A stretch of DNA of 64,000 nt, taken from assembly GCA_027563935.2 (NCBI GenBank), contig CM050454.1, positions 6,476,001 to 6,540,000 of the forward strand, given 5' to 3'. Made by a program: the position numbers and the translations under genes. Source of the stretch: Costus lasius (taxonomy: Eukaryota > Streptophyta > Magnoliopsida > Zingiberales > Costaceae). This document shows positions 23,701 through 34,200 of the stretch, one piece after another. The notes beneath the pieces are model-generated. The model was not told the DNA's origin, made no database searches, and saw only the letters and a program-made list of their open reading frames with translations. Positions within the stretch are counted from its first letter, which is position 1. Each line of letters starts with the position of its first letter.

Positions 23701-24740
23701 ATGCCAAATAATGAATTTGTTATTATTTGCAAACGTTTGGTTTACAATATTATGTATTTCAATTATTTTAATATAAGTGTAGTACAATCCGGAGGAAAAT
23801 GTAGATAATTTTTTCAATATATATTTTTTACCTGATATAAGTCTCGTGATATAAAGAAGTTCAATATTCCCTTCATTTGTTGTTTTGATATGATATCCAT
23901 TTCGGCGGATATCTTTAAAGCTTAATAAATTTCTTTGAGACTTTGTAGAATACAATGCATTATCAATGCGTAATTTGATTCCTCCATGTAATAATATATT
24001 AGCTCTTTCGGATCCTTCAATTATTTTTGTACTACCAGATATAGTATTAACATTAACTTCTTGCATTGTTAAATGAGAGAAGTATTTTTTATCCTTGAGA
24101 ATTGTGTGAGTTGTTGCACTATCAGCGAGACAAATATCTTCATTATTGATGTTGGTGTCAACCAAAGGAATACTTATTCTTCATTGAAAAATAAAAGTCC
24201 ATATAGTTAGAAAAATGCTACTAGAGAAAAAATATATTTTAAAAGATAACAAAACTTATTATTTTATTAACTGAAAAAAATATTAAGATTAGACATCAAT
24301 ATATAAGAAATTATTTTTTTGAACACTACAATCTCCAATTAAATGATCAGCAAAGAAATCAGCAACATCTAGATGAGTAATATCCATATGGTCATAATCA
24401 GAACTACCATCTTCACAAGTAAAATTTATCTCTATCTTTTTTTTATCTTTTAATGATTCTTCATAAAGGTCAACGAGATGTTTTGGTGTACGGCAGATAC
24501 GTGACCAATGGCCTTTGCCACCACAATGATAGCACATATTTTCAACATATTTGCTATTCTTCACACTTTTTTCTTTATCAATATTTTCATTATTTTTCCA
24601 CTTCGAGTGAAAAAAAATGCTCTTGGAATTTTTACCACGACCATATTCATATCCACGACCATGACCACGACCACGATCATTATTTTTCCATTTCCAGTGA
24701 AAAATGAATTTCTGAATCTAAGATAAATAATTTTTCCCCG
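20762..24740 (-). pseudogene. C1 Copia polyprotein, broken into pieces
   Basis: On the - strand in order: an Arg/Gly-rich gag tail (about 24740-24600) and CCHC knuckle CYHCGGKGHWSRIC (within 24564-24289); a protease-like motif DSATTHT with the pre-integrase domain (24165-23560); integrase with DNAGEF and GLAESF motifs (23445-22969); RT N-terminal half (22301-21828); RT C-terminal half with YVDD (21821-21138); RNase H (21067-20762). Gaps between the pieces contain stops and frameshifts, and there is no open polyprotein. Little room remains between the gag tail and the 5' LTR, so the gag N-terminus is missing. Confidence 0.85.
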
Positions 24741-24976
24741 TAATATCAAGAGCAAAAAGATAAATAATTCTTCCTCGTAATGTCAAGAGCCATAAACTCA
24801 AGTTTTATAAGATTTAACATATTAAGCACTATCATAAAAATATAAAAACAAGTTAGATAATATTTAATATTATTTAGATAAAAAAAACTAATGATTAAAA
24901 AATAAATTAAAGTGTTGCATCATATCATATGTTAAATACAAAATCAAAAGAATAATAAATAAATAAATGTTATACC

Positions 24977-25246
24977 TGTATGACCTTCTTAGTTAAAGCT
25001 TCGTGCTCTTATAAAATGAAATAAAGTAATAAAGAGATGAAATAATTGGGCTAATAATAGAAATTTTATTTCATATCCTTTTTCTATATTTCAATAAAAA
25101 AAGAGATGCTCTATTTATAGCATCTAAAAGAACTATAACTTATGAATCATAATTACATAAGTTAATTACTTTTTCAAGATTATAACCAAAGAATATGAAA
25201 ATTGAAGGAGGATGAATGAACATCCACACTAATATTATTCTTAACA
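24977..25246 (-). repeat. C1 5' LTR
   Basis: Outer end TGTTAAGAATAATATT reads leftward from 25246 and matches 202-270. A TATA-like CTATAAATAGAGC lies at about 25108-25120 (complement). The inner border (TG on the + strand near 24977) is approximate because the primer-binding site is not clear. Confidence 0.6.
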
Positions 25247-25783
25247 TACACTATGGTTATATTAACTTTGTACTAACATTTTTTTTAGAAAAGTAGTACA
25301 ATTACTCTTAAATTTATTTCTTTAGAAAATCATAATCCATAATTTAGTAGGAACAAATCGTTATAATGAATAGGTTCAATTTGCTCAACTTAAAAGAAGT
25401 AATGGTTTTTTTATTATTTATCACACAGGATCATTTTGCTTAATTGCACTTTAGTTTCTTCACTAATTTTATATAAATAAGGAACCGGATTCTCCATTCT
25501 CCATAATGAAGAATAAAATAAAAGTTACTGTTGATATATTTAAAAGTAGAGGGCTTTTCAAGGTAAATTCCCAAATCTCTCTACCGCTAAATAAATACAT
25601 TAAAAAAACGTAGGGAGTAAATATAAAATATGGTGGTTTGTCTGTACCTAAAGGTAAAAAAAGAAAACTCACCATTAATAATGGGCTCGTCATCTTCCTT
25701 AAAATCTCTCATTAATTGATCGGTGGAATTCCAAACCACTTGCGTTGCTGCTGGAAATCGGAGTTGGCTTCGTCGGTCAAAAG
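25247..25783 (+). promoter_or_regulatory. Promoter and 5' leader of the RHF2A-like gene
   Basis: About 220 bp of AT-rich DNA, then TATATAAATA at 25470-25479, a good TATA-box candidate, followed by pyrimidine-rich leader sequence. A donor-like AAAG|GTGAG at 25783/25784 and an acceptor GTTAG ending at 26435 would define a 5'UTR intron of about 650 bp. A second donor candidate is CAG|GTTTC at 26052/26053. Which one is used cannot be settled here. Confidence 0.45.
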
Positions 25784-26437
25784 GTGAGAAAAGCTTCCTC
25801 CTCCTCCTCTACCTTTGATTCGTTCTTCAATTATTGGAGGGCCTTATCTCCGGAATTCTTCGTCCTTTACTCTTCTTCCTTCCTCCTCTACTCCATCCCC
25901 TGCGCCTTCAAGGATGAGGAGGGAAGCGTAGACCTCATCGTCGCTCGTTTCCCTCTATCGCCGTGGTTTTCTGCATCGTCTGCTTCGTGAATTCGAGCTG
26001 AACGACCCGCGATTCCTCGATTTCAGCTCTTATCTCTGGCGATTTGTGCCAGGTTTCACTTCTATCACTTGTCTTGGAAGATTATCTGATCTGTGCGGCC
26101 ACATCTGATGTCGACTATTGGCCTATTGCTAAATTATTCGTTCCATCTTAGTTATACCCCCGCTTTCTTTTGTTTTGGTTTGGATTGTGGCGATTGTGTG
26201 CGGAAGTCGCGGTTTTTGGGAAAGGTGCCTGCTTTTACTAAGCCGGTGGTTTGCTCCTTGGTTTTTGTGGAACTCGATCGTCCAAAATATTATTTGCTCG
26301 TAGTCGACGATTGATTGGGTGGGATTTCACTGAAGTGTTATGCTCACTCAAAATCTCTTTGTTGACCTTCATTTTGTTTGTTTGTTTTCTTTCCGTTCTC
26401 TTTTAATGTGCACGAAATTCTGCTTCTGATGTTAGGG

Positions 26438-28175
26438 ATGGAGGAGGCTCCGAAGATGGAAAGGGATTTGTCCTCAGCTGCGGCTTTTGTCGAAGGGGGA
26501 ATCCAAGATGCTTGCGACGATGCCTGTAGTATTTGCCTTGAGGAATTCAGCGAAAGTGATCCTTCAACAGTATGTTAATGGGAATTTTTTTAAAAAGGAT
26601 ATTATATTTTCCTATTTTCTTGCTTCTGTTTTTATTATTTTTCTTATACTATTTCTAATGTTGCTCGTTTAGGTTACTGGTTGCAAGCATGAGTTCCATC
26701 TCCAGTGCATTCTAGAATGGTACAATCTTATCATCTAGTTTGTCTTCGATTGTTTCTTTACTACAATGTTGGCGAATTAAAATTTATTCTAAAAAACTAC
26801 AGTAACATTCGTGTTCAGCATCTTCACCATTGTGCTCATTGGACACCATACGGTCAAAGGAAACAGGGCGTGCTATGATAACAATTAGCACATGTGCTCT
26901 TTCATTGCTTTGTTTGTTTCATGTCTTTTTGGCATAACTCTACTTACTATTTATCGTGGTAAGATAGTTCAAGTTTCACACTTTTTGTCAATTCTGGCCC
27001 ATTTTGAGTACTACTACCGTCACAGCAGTGTTACTTAAGAACTCATTGTTGTTTTTTATATATTTATCTTTGGGCAAGTGCCATATATATACATTAAGTA
27101 CGGCTAAAGAAGTCTATGTAATAACTGAATAATAAAGAAGAGAAATCCTAAAACAGTTAATCACATATATACAATATGATACATAGTAAACTTGCATGAG
27201 CAAATGATAATACTCCCCCACAAAGTAGATGGACCGGAGGCATATGCAGTATGGACCACAGATAGTGGAATCAATCTGTGGCATGAGATTTGTTAAAAAG
27301 ATAAACAATATTCAGCGGAGGAAACAAATGGTATGCCAAGAATTTTATGCTTATAATGGTGATGAATGAAGTGGAGTCAATCCCAATATGCTTTGTTGGT
27401 TCATGAAAGACTTTGTTCCTTGAATAGCGCTTTTGTAATTGCATAAAGTATTGACTGGGATATTGTAATACTCATTTTAGCAAGTAACCTTCAAAGCTAA
27501 ATAACTAGATCTTGAAATAATGAGTTGCTTTTTGTTACTCCAAGGGACCAATGATTAGATAGTTGAGATTCCCAACTGATTGTCGACAATGAATTGGATT
27601 AGCAAGTAATATACTTTTCTTGGTATGAAGTTTTGACATTAAGCGTCTTTCACTTCTTTCCGCTGTGGATTCCTTCCAAGGAAACACATCCTACATATAA
27701 GTGGTATCTCAGCAATCTTATTATTAGTGAGCTCTATTACAAGCAACTTAGAAGCACACTTGGATTGAGAAAGGACAAAACCATCAATTTTCCAAGAAAA
27801 TAAGAAAGTTGGCCAGGATCCTAATCTTTAGTAACTTGAATACCTTGAGAATCATTGCCACTAATGACTATCAACATAAAAGATAAGAATGATGAAGAAA
27901 TCTGAATAACCATCAGTGCGAGAATGTACTAAAAAAAAGGGACAGTTGGCCAAGATCCCTAATTCCAAAAGAAGATTGTAAATAATTTTTAGTAGCTTGA
28001 ATACCTTTAAAATCACCACCACCAATAACTACATCATCAACATGAAGGATAGGAATGACAAACCCATGAGTAGAAGTCTGAAGGAATAAAGCAAAATCAT
28101 AATTACTATAGCAAAAATTATAACAATAATCACTAATAAAAAATTTCATGCTGGGCATGTGGAGTTTGTTGAAGG

Positions 28176-28212
<37 letters not shown>

Positions 28213-31200
28213 GGTGCAATTTGCAAACTTGATTGGTTCATGAGGCAACCTTGGAGAATAGTTCATATAAACTTCTTCAGTATTATCTGAGATCTCCTTG
28301 AAGAAATGCATTCTTAAGAATCAAGTTAGTAGAGAGGCCAATGTTGATAGGAAGTGACAACAAGAAAAGTACAAATAGGTGGCCCATACAATTATTATGG
28401 GTGAATGTTTCATCATAATTAATTTTGTAATTGAGTTAATGTTACGGGCTCAATAGTATTAGTGGTTATTAATAAAGCGGATGCGGGTTGGTATGTCATA
28501 CCCGGTTCGCTTAGTAGTGAAGTTGTATAAATAAGAGCCTAAGGTTGTAGTTAGGGTTGGTCTAGTGTCTTGTTATTATTTTGTTAGGGCGTGCTTTGCA
28601 CGAGAGTTCCTATCAATTAGTCCGACCTGCCGGATCGTCCGGCAATGGATAAAGGCGGAAGAGATTCCGTTGTCGGTAGTAGATCGAATCGGCAGATCTA
28701 TTATCATTGATCAAGCCGACAATAAAAAAAATCCCTAGGGAGGAGTCTATCAGTTCAGCGGCATCTTCTCCTCCAAGGTGGGTCGGCGACAAGCTCCGAA
28801 AAAGACAGCGCATCTCGGCGGCGAGAAATCGTCTGACGCCGACGTTGAGGGCCTCCTTGAAGCGGCGAACGACGCGAACGAGATCGTCGTGCACTGTGTG
28901 GTCGACGCCGCAGGTGCCAAGCTTCTAGTGGACGGCGGTGAGCAGGCGACTTCCTCCTTCGGCAGCGGCAGCAACTCTTTCTTTCTACTGGAGACGCCCT
29001 TCCCAGGTAGCGGTTTTAGCAAAGCTCGCGCGGATCAAGTGGCGAAGGCATCTTCTTTGGCTACACAAGGAGGCATCGACGAGTGATGCTCGATCAACGG
29101 TTAGAGACGGACGGACAGCTTGGCCGGAACCCTAGCCGGCCGGAGCAGTTGGCCGGCGAAGCAGACCGGCGACGCAGGTGGCTTCGAGGGACGTGGGCGC
29201 TGACGGCACCGTAGCTTAGGTTAGGTTTTTCGAAAAAAAAAAAAAAAGAGAAAAAAATCAGTTACTGTGTGAGTACTGTAGCACCCGAAAAAAAAAACTT
29301 TGAGGGGAGATGGATCATCGTTTTATTGTTTTAGAGGAGATGAAAATAATGTTGAGAGAAATGGTTAGAGAAAAGCAAGGGCGAGAAGGTATGGATGTGA
29401 CTGTTGATGGGAGCGAGGTCCTGAAGACTACATTACCGAGCCAAAGTACGATGGAGGATAGATGGCCGATTCGTATTTGTGTGGACTTACAAGGATTTGA
29501 CGGAACTGCTCCAAAAGATTGGATTACACAAGCTGAATATTTTTTCAAAATTAAAGGTACGCCAGACGACTCTAAATTTCCTATGGCATTTGTTCGTATG
29601 GAGGGAGAAGCATATGATTGGATTCGAGGATTAAGACGACAGATTCCCAATCTCTCTTGGGAAAGGTTGAAGCCAAAGATGATACTAAGATTTAGTACAA
29701 CTCCTGATCAAAGCTCCTATGAGGATGACGATATGACTCATGTTGATCAAGGTTCTAGAGCATCTACCGATACCACTTTTGATCCTCATTTTGAACCAAG
29801 CAGTTATCCAGCAGCTGAGGCCGATTATAGCCCCGATGTAGAAAATGAATTGATTAATGCTGTTATTGAAACTTCCGAGAGAGAAGATGAGGAAAATGGC
29901 TCGTATGGTCATCTAAGGTTGCCTTTACCAAATGATATGGTGATAGCATTTGCCTTAGAAGATATGCAGAAGAAGCAATCATTAAATGCAAAATCTATCA
30001 ATCCTGGAGACTTAAGCTTTATTCTCTCAAGTCCACCACACCATGATATAAACGGACACATGAGTGGGCTGAGGTATCTTCTGAAGAGCAAGATGAAGTT
30101 ACCAAGCTGGAGGCTAAAATGTTTGGCGTTTCTGATTCAATAAATTATCGAGCAACTTGGGATCCTGGAGGCAACTCAAGATGAAGTTTTTTTTAGCCTT
30201 GAGGACAAGGCTAGTTTGAGAGGGGGGCAATTGTTACGGGCCCAATAGTGTTAGTGGTTATTAATAAAGCGGATGCGGGTTGGTATGTAATACCTGGTTC
30301 GCTTAGTAGTGAAGTTGTATAAATAAGAGCCTAAGGTTGTAGTTAGGGTTGGTCAAGTGTCTTGTTATTATTTTGTTAGGGCGTGCTTTGCACGAGAGGT
30401 TCTAACCATTTAGCCACAAGGTGAGTTTTGTACCAATTTATAGTTCGATTAGCCAATGGGAGTTTTTTTTTTTAGGAGGAAAACTCATCTATTCTCTTTT
30501 AATTAGAGAGTTGGGGTCTTCTTCATAACTTGTTGCCACATAGATACAGGGGAGGCTTCCTTTTATAACTGGTTTCATGATTAGTCAACATAAGAGACAA
30601 TTAACTATAATAATCAATAAGATAAGCAAGATGGTTACTATGAGTATGACAATGATGTTCAAAAGGAGATGCTTGTGAACCAATGAGGGAAGAAGATTCA
30701 TGACATATATAATAAAGCTCATGGTTTCCCACTAAAGTCGGGGACAGATGATGAGACATGAAGAGTACAAGTAGTTTCATTTCATTTGAGAGTTTCCATT
30801 TTATTGGGGGGTTTCAAAATAGGTTAATTGAGACAAGGTACACAAGGAAGTCAGGTTGTGATTGAAAGCATTACAAATATATTCTCCACCAAAATCATAA
30901 TGCAAAATTTTAATAGTATGAAATTTGCATTTTGATCATGGCAGAAAATTCTATATAACCTGCAAGAATGTCAAAATGAGTTTATCGGAAAGAAATATTC
31001 ATGTAAATCTCAAAAACCCATCAATAAAGATTATATTGTACTTAGCACCTCTCCTTGGGATGCATAAGATATGAACTTATGGAAAAAAAAAACCAAGGGA
31101 TGCACAAGATATAGTGAGCTTATTGAAAAAGGTAAATGAAAACAAAATTTTACAATGAAAGCAACATGGTTCTTTCAAACGGTGCCCAAGGCACCTTAAC

Positions 31201-34200
31201 TTAATGAATAGGCTGAGAAGAAAGAAGCATGTGCTAGATGCTTATGGCTACAAAAGAAAGAAGTATAAGAATAGTAGTAGTAGAATGAAGAGGATAAGTT
31301 TATCCACAAAGAATAGCCAACCAAGCATACTGTTACGGGCCCAATTACCATTAGCTGTTATAGGCCCATTATCTCTAGAGGGTTTGTGGGAAAGGGTGTA
31401 AGGGTGAAAGGGTGTGAGGGAAAAGGGTGCGAAGGGAAAGGGTGTGAGGGGAAGGGGTGTGAGGAAGGAGAGGATTATAAATAAGGGTCTAGGGCTTAGT
31501 TTGAGGGATCATTATCAAGTGTTTTGTAGTTTATCATTTGATCGTGCTTTTTGCACAATTCTCGCCGGTGACGGCTGAGGGGTTGTATTAATTGGTCCGA
31601 CCTGCCGGATCGGATAAGGGCAGAAAGAAATTTCTGTTGTCGGTAATAGATCTACACGGCAGATCTATTATCGTGGGCAAGCCGTGAATCCTATCATCTA
31701 CGCAAGCACCTGCCGGATATGATTCGCCGGGGAACCGGTAGTCCAGTGACGGATAAAAGCGCAAGCGATTCCGTTGTGGGTAGTAGATCTAATCGGTGGG
31801 TCTAGTATCGTTCATCAAGCCAAAGTGAAACCCTAGGGAGAAGGTGAACGATTGAAAACAAATCCAATCGAGTGCAACAGATCTGTCCACCAGCGACTCA
31901 GTGTTGCTGTTCGGCGACGGGAGGCGTAGGCCAGGCGGAGGCACGCTTCCAGGGTATTCCGATCCGCTTCCGGACACGACTGCTTCAAAGACGACGCGAG
32001 GCTTGTACCTCGCCAGTCTGCTTTGGCGGCGCGACGGGGCATCGGTGGTGTCGCAGGCTTCAACCTCGTCAGGCGACGCGCGGCTCCAGTGAGTCGAATC
32101 ATCGTCGGCGACCCCTTCCAAAACTGCGGATTTCAGACGAGTCGGAGGCGGCATCCAGACGGACGGCGGAAGCAACCGAACGCACACTTCTTCACCGCCG
32201 GAAACCCCAGCCGGGCAAGACAGGCCAGCGACGCAAGGCCGCCGGAGCACGCGGACGGGTCGAGGCGACGGTAGAAGCAGAGGCACTGTAGTAGATTAGG
32301 AAAAAAAAAATTCGGTACTGTAGCAAGTTACTGTAGCACCGAAATAAAAAAATTTGAGGAGAGATGGATCATTGTCTTGTTGTTTTAGAGGAGATGAAAC
32401 TAATGGTGAAAGACATGATTATAGAGGAACAAGAGCGAAAGATGGATCGTCATTTTGTTGTTTTACAGGAAAGGAAATTAATATTGAGGGAGATGGTTAA
32501 GGAGAAGCAAGGGCAAGAAGGAATGGATGTGGCTATGGATGGAAGTGAGATCCTGAAGACTACATTACCGAGCCAAAGAACTACGGAGGATAGATGGCTG
32601 ACTCGTACTCTCACAGTATTACCAAGATTTAATGGCACTGATCCAGAGAATTGGATTGCACAAGCTGAATATTTTTTCGATATTAAAGGTACGTCAGACG
32701 ACTTTAAATTTCCTTTGGCTTTTGTTCGTATGGAGGGAGAAGCATATGGTTGGATTCGAGGATTAAACCGACAGATTCCCAATCTCTCTTGGGAAGGTTG
32801 AAGGAAGAGATGATACTCAGATTTAGTATAATTCCTGATCAAAGCTCTTTTGAGGAAGATGATATGTCTCATGTTGATCATGCCTCTAGAGCATCCACCG
32901 AAATCACTTCTGATCCCCATTCTGAATCAAGCAGTTATCCTGCAGTTGAGACTCATTATAGCCATGATGTAGAAGAGGAAATGACTAGTGCTGTTATTGA
33001 AGATTCTGCGAGCGGCGATCAAGAGAAGGGCTCGCATGATCATCCAAGGTTGTCGGTACCCAATGATATGGTGACATTATTTGTCTTAGAATATTCAGAT
33101 GATGATGTACAGGAGGAACAATCTTTCAATGCAGAACTTCCAGATCTGGGATACTTATGCTTTAATACCTCAAGACTCTCACACTATGATATACGGGAAC
33201 AACCTCAGCTTAATAGTAATGTTTTTCACCCAAATGAGTGGGGTGACATATCTGAAGAGCAAGATGAAGCTTTCAAACTGGAGGCAAAATTGTTTGACAT
33301 TGCGGATTCAACAAATTATCGAGCGATTTGGGATCTCGGCAACATGCTTGCGGCCGAAATATTTGGTGCACCAGCTTCTACAACTTACCGAGTGATTTGG
33401 GATCCGGGCAAAATAAAGTTTTTCAGCCTTGAGGACAAGGCTTCTTTAGGGAGGGGGCAATTGTTACGGGCCCAATTACCATTAGTTGTTATAGGCCCAT
33501 TATCTCTAGAGGGTTTGTGGGAAAGGGTGTAAGGGTGAAAGGGTGTGAGGGTTTGTGGGAAAGGGTGTAAGGGTGAAAGGGTGTGAGGGAAAAGGGTGCG
33601 AAGGGAAAGGGTGTGAGGGGAAAGGGTGTGAGGAATGAGAGGATTATAAATAAGGGTCTAGGACTTAGTTTGAGGGATCATTATCAAGTGTTTTGTAGTT
33701 TATCATTTGATCGTGCTTTTTGCACGATTCTTGCCGGTGATGGCTGAGGGGCTGTATCACATACATTCTCTCCTAATGAGCTTCAGCTGTTGGCAGTCTT
33801 GTACAACAAAACCTAAAGGGATTAAGGTAATACATAACCTTATCCAATTAGTTGTCTAATAGATATCAAATACATGAAAGCTTTGGAATGGACATTGGAG
33901 ATTGATAAATGTGAACTATTTTTTCCGTAACGGGAAACAGTAAAAAAATACCATTGGATGTTTGGATGCATGGAGATGAGGATAAAGGAGACATATTTTT
34001 AAATTCGAAAGAATTAAATCACACATGATCTGATGCACCAAAATAGAAGGATCAAGTACTGAAAGGTTAGCCGATGTCATATAGCTAATGGTTATATGAA
34101 TATCAATTGATTACTTATTGAAAGAGCTCCTATACATGGGAGGAATACAGCTACAAGATGGCTGCATAAAACACAGAGAGATCCTAATACAATCAATCGC

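Larger units (their letters stand above)
202..25246 (-). mobile_element. Copia-type LTR retrotransposon C1, decayed, host of the nested stack
   Basis: Read on the - strand, the element runs from a 5' LTR (about 24977-25246) through broken gag, protease, integrase, RT and RNase H to a polypurine tract (271-280) and the start of a 3' LTR (202-270). The two LTR pieces align over about 68 bp with few differences. About 19 kb of other elements (the GC-rich insert, A and B) lie between its RNase H end and its polypurine tract, and another LTR (1-201) cuts its 3' LTR. Without the inserts it would be roughly 5 kb or a little more. The N-terminal part of gag appears deleted. Confidence 0.8.
28440..30408 (+). 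mobile_element. Gag-only non-autonomous LTR element D1
   Basis: LTRs 28440-28615 (176 bp) and 30232-30408 (177 bp) begin TGTTACGGG and contain a TATA-like TATAAATAAG about 90 bp in. A purine run GAGAGGGGGGCAA precedes the 3' LTR. The interior is a GC-rich leader and a single gag-like ORF (29310-30143); there is no protease, RT or integrase. The layout fits the TR-GAG class of plant non-autonomous elements. The flanks GTTAA and TTTAG do not form a convincing TSD, perhaps because of age. Confidence 0.75.
31331..33759 (+). mobile_element. Gag-only non-autonomous LTR element D2
   Basis: LTRs 31331-31590 (260 bp) and 33462-33759 (298 bp) are flanked by the TSD CATAC (31326-31330 and 33760-33764). 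It is related to D1: the same TGTTACGGGCC start, PBS-side sequence, gag-like ORF and 'gccttgaggacaaggct' box before the purine run. The 3' LTR is longer because its G-rich repeat block is partly duplicated. Both D elements lie in the same RHF2A intron in gene orientation. Confidence 0.85.

Noticed and set aside
28613..29086. Overlapping ORFs of about 90-100 codons in the D1 leader
   Set aside because: Both strands open in a GC-rich stretch; the homologous D2 leader does not keep the frames.
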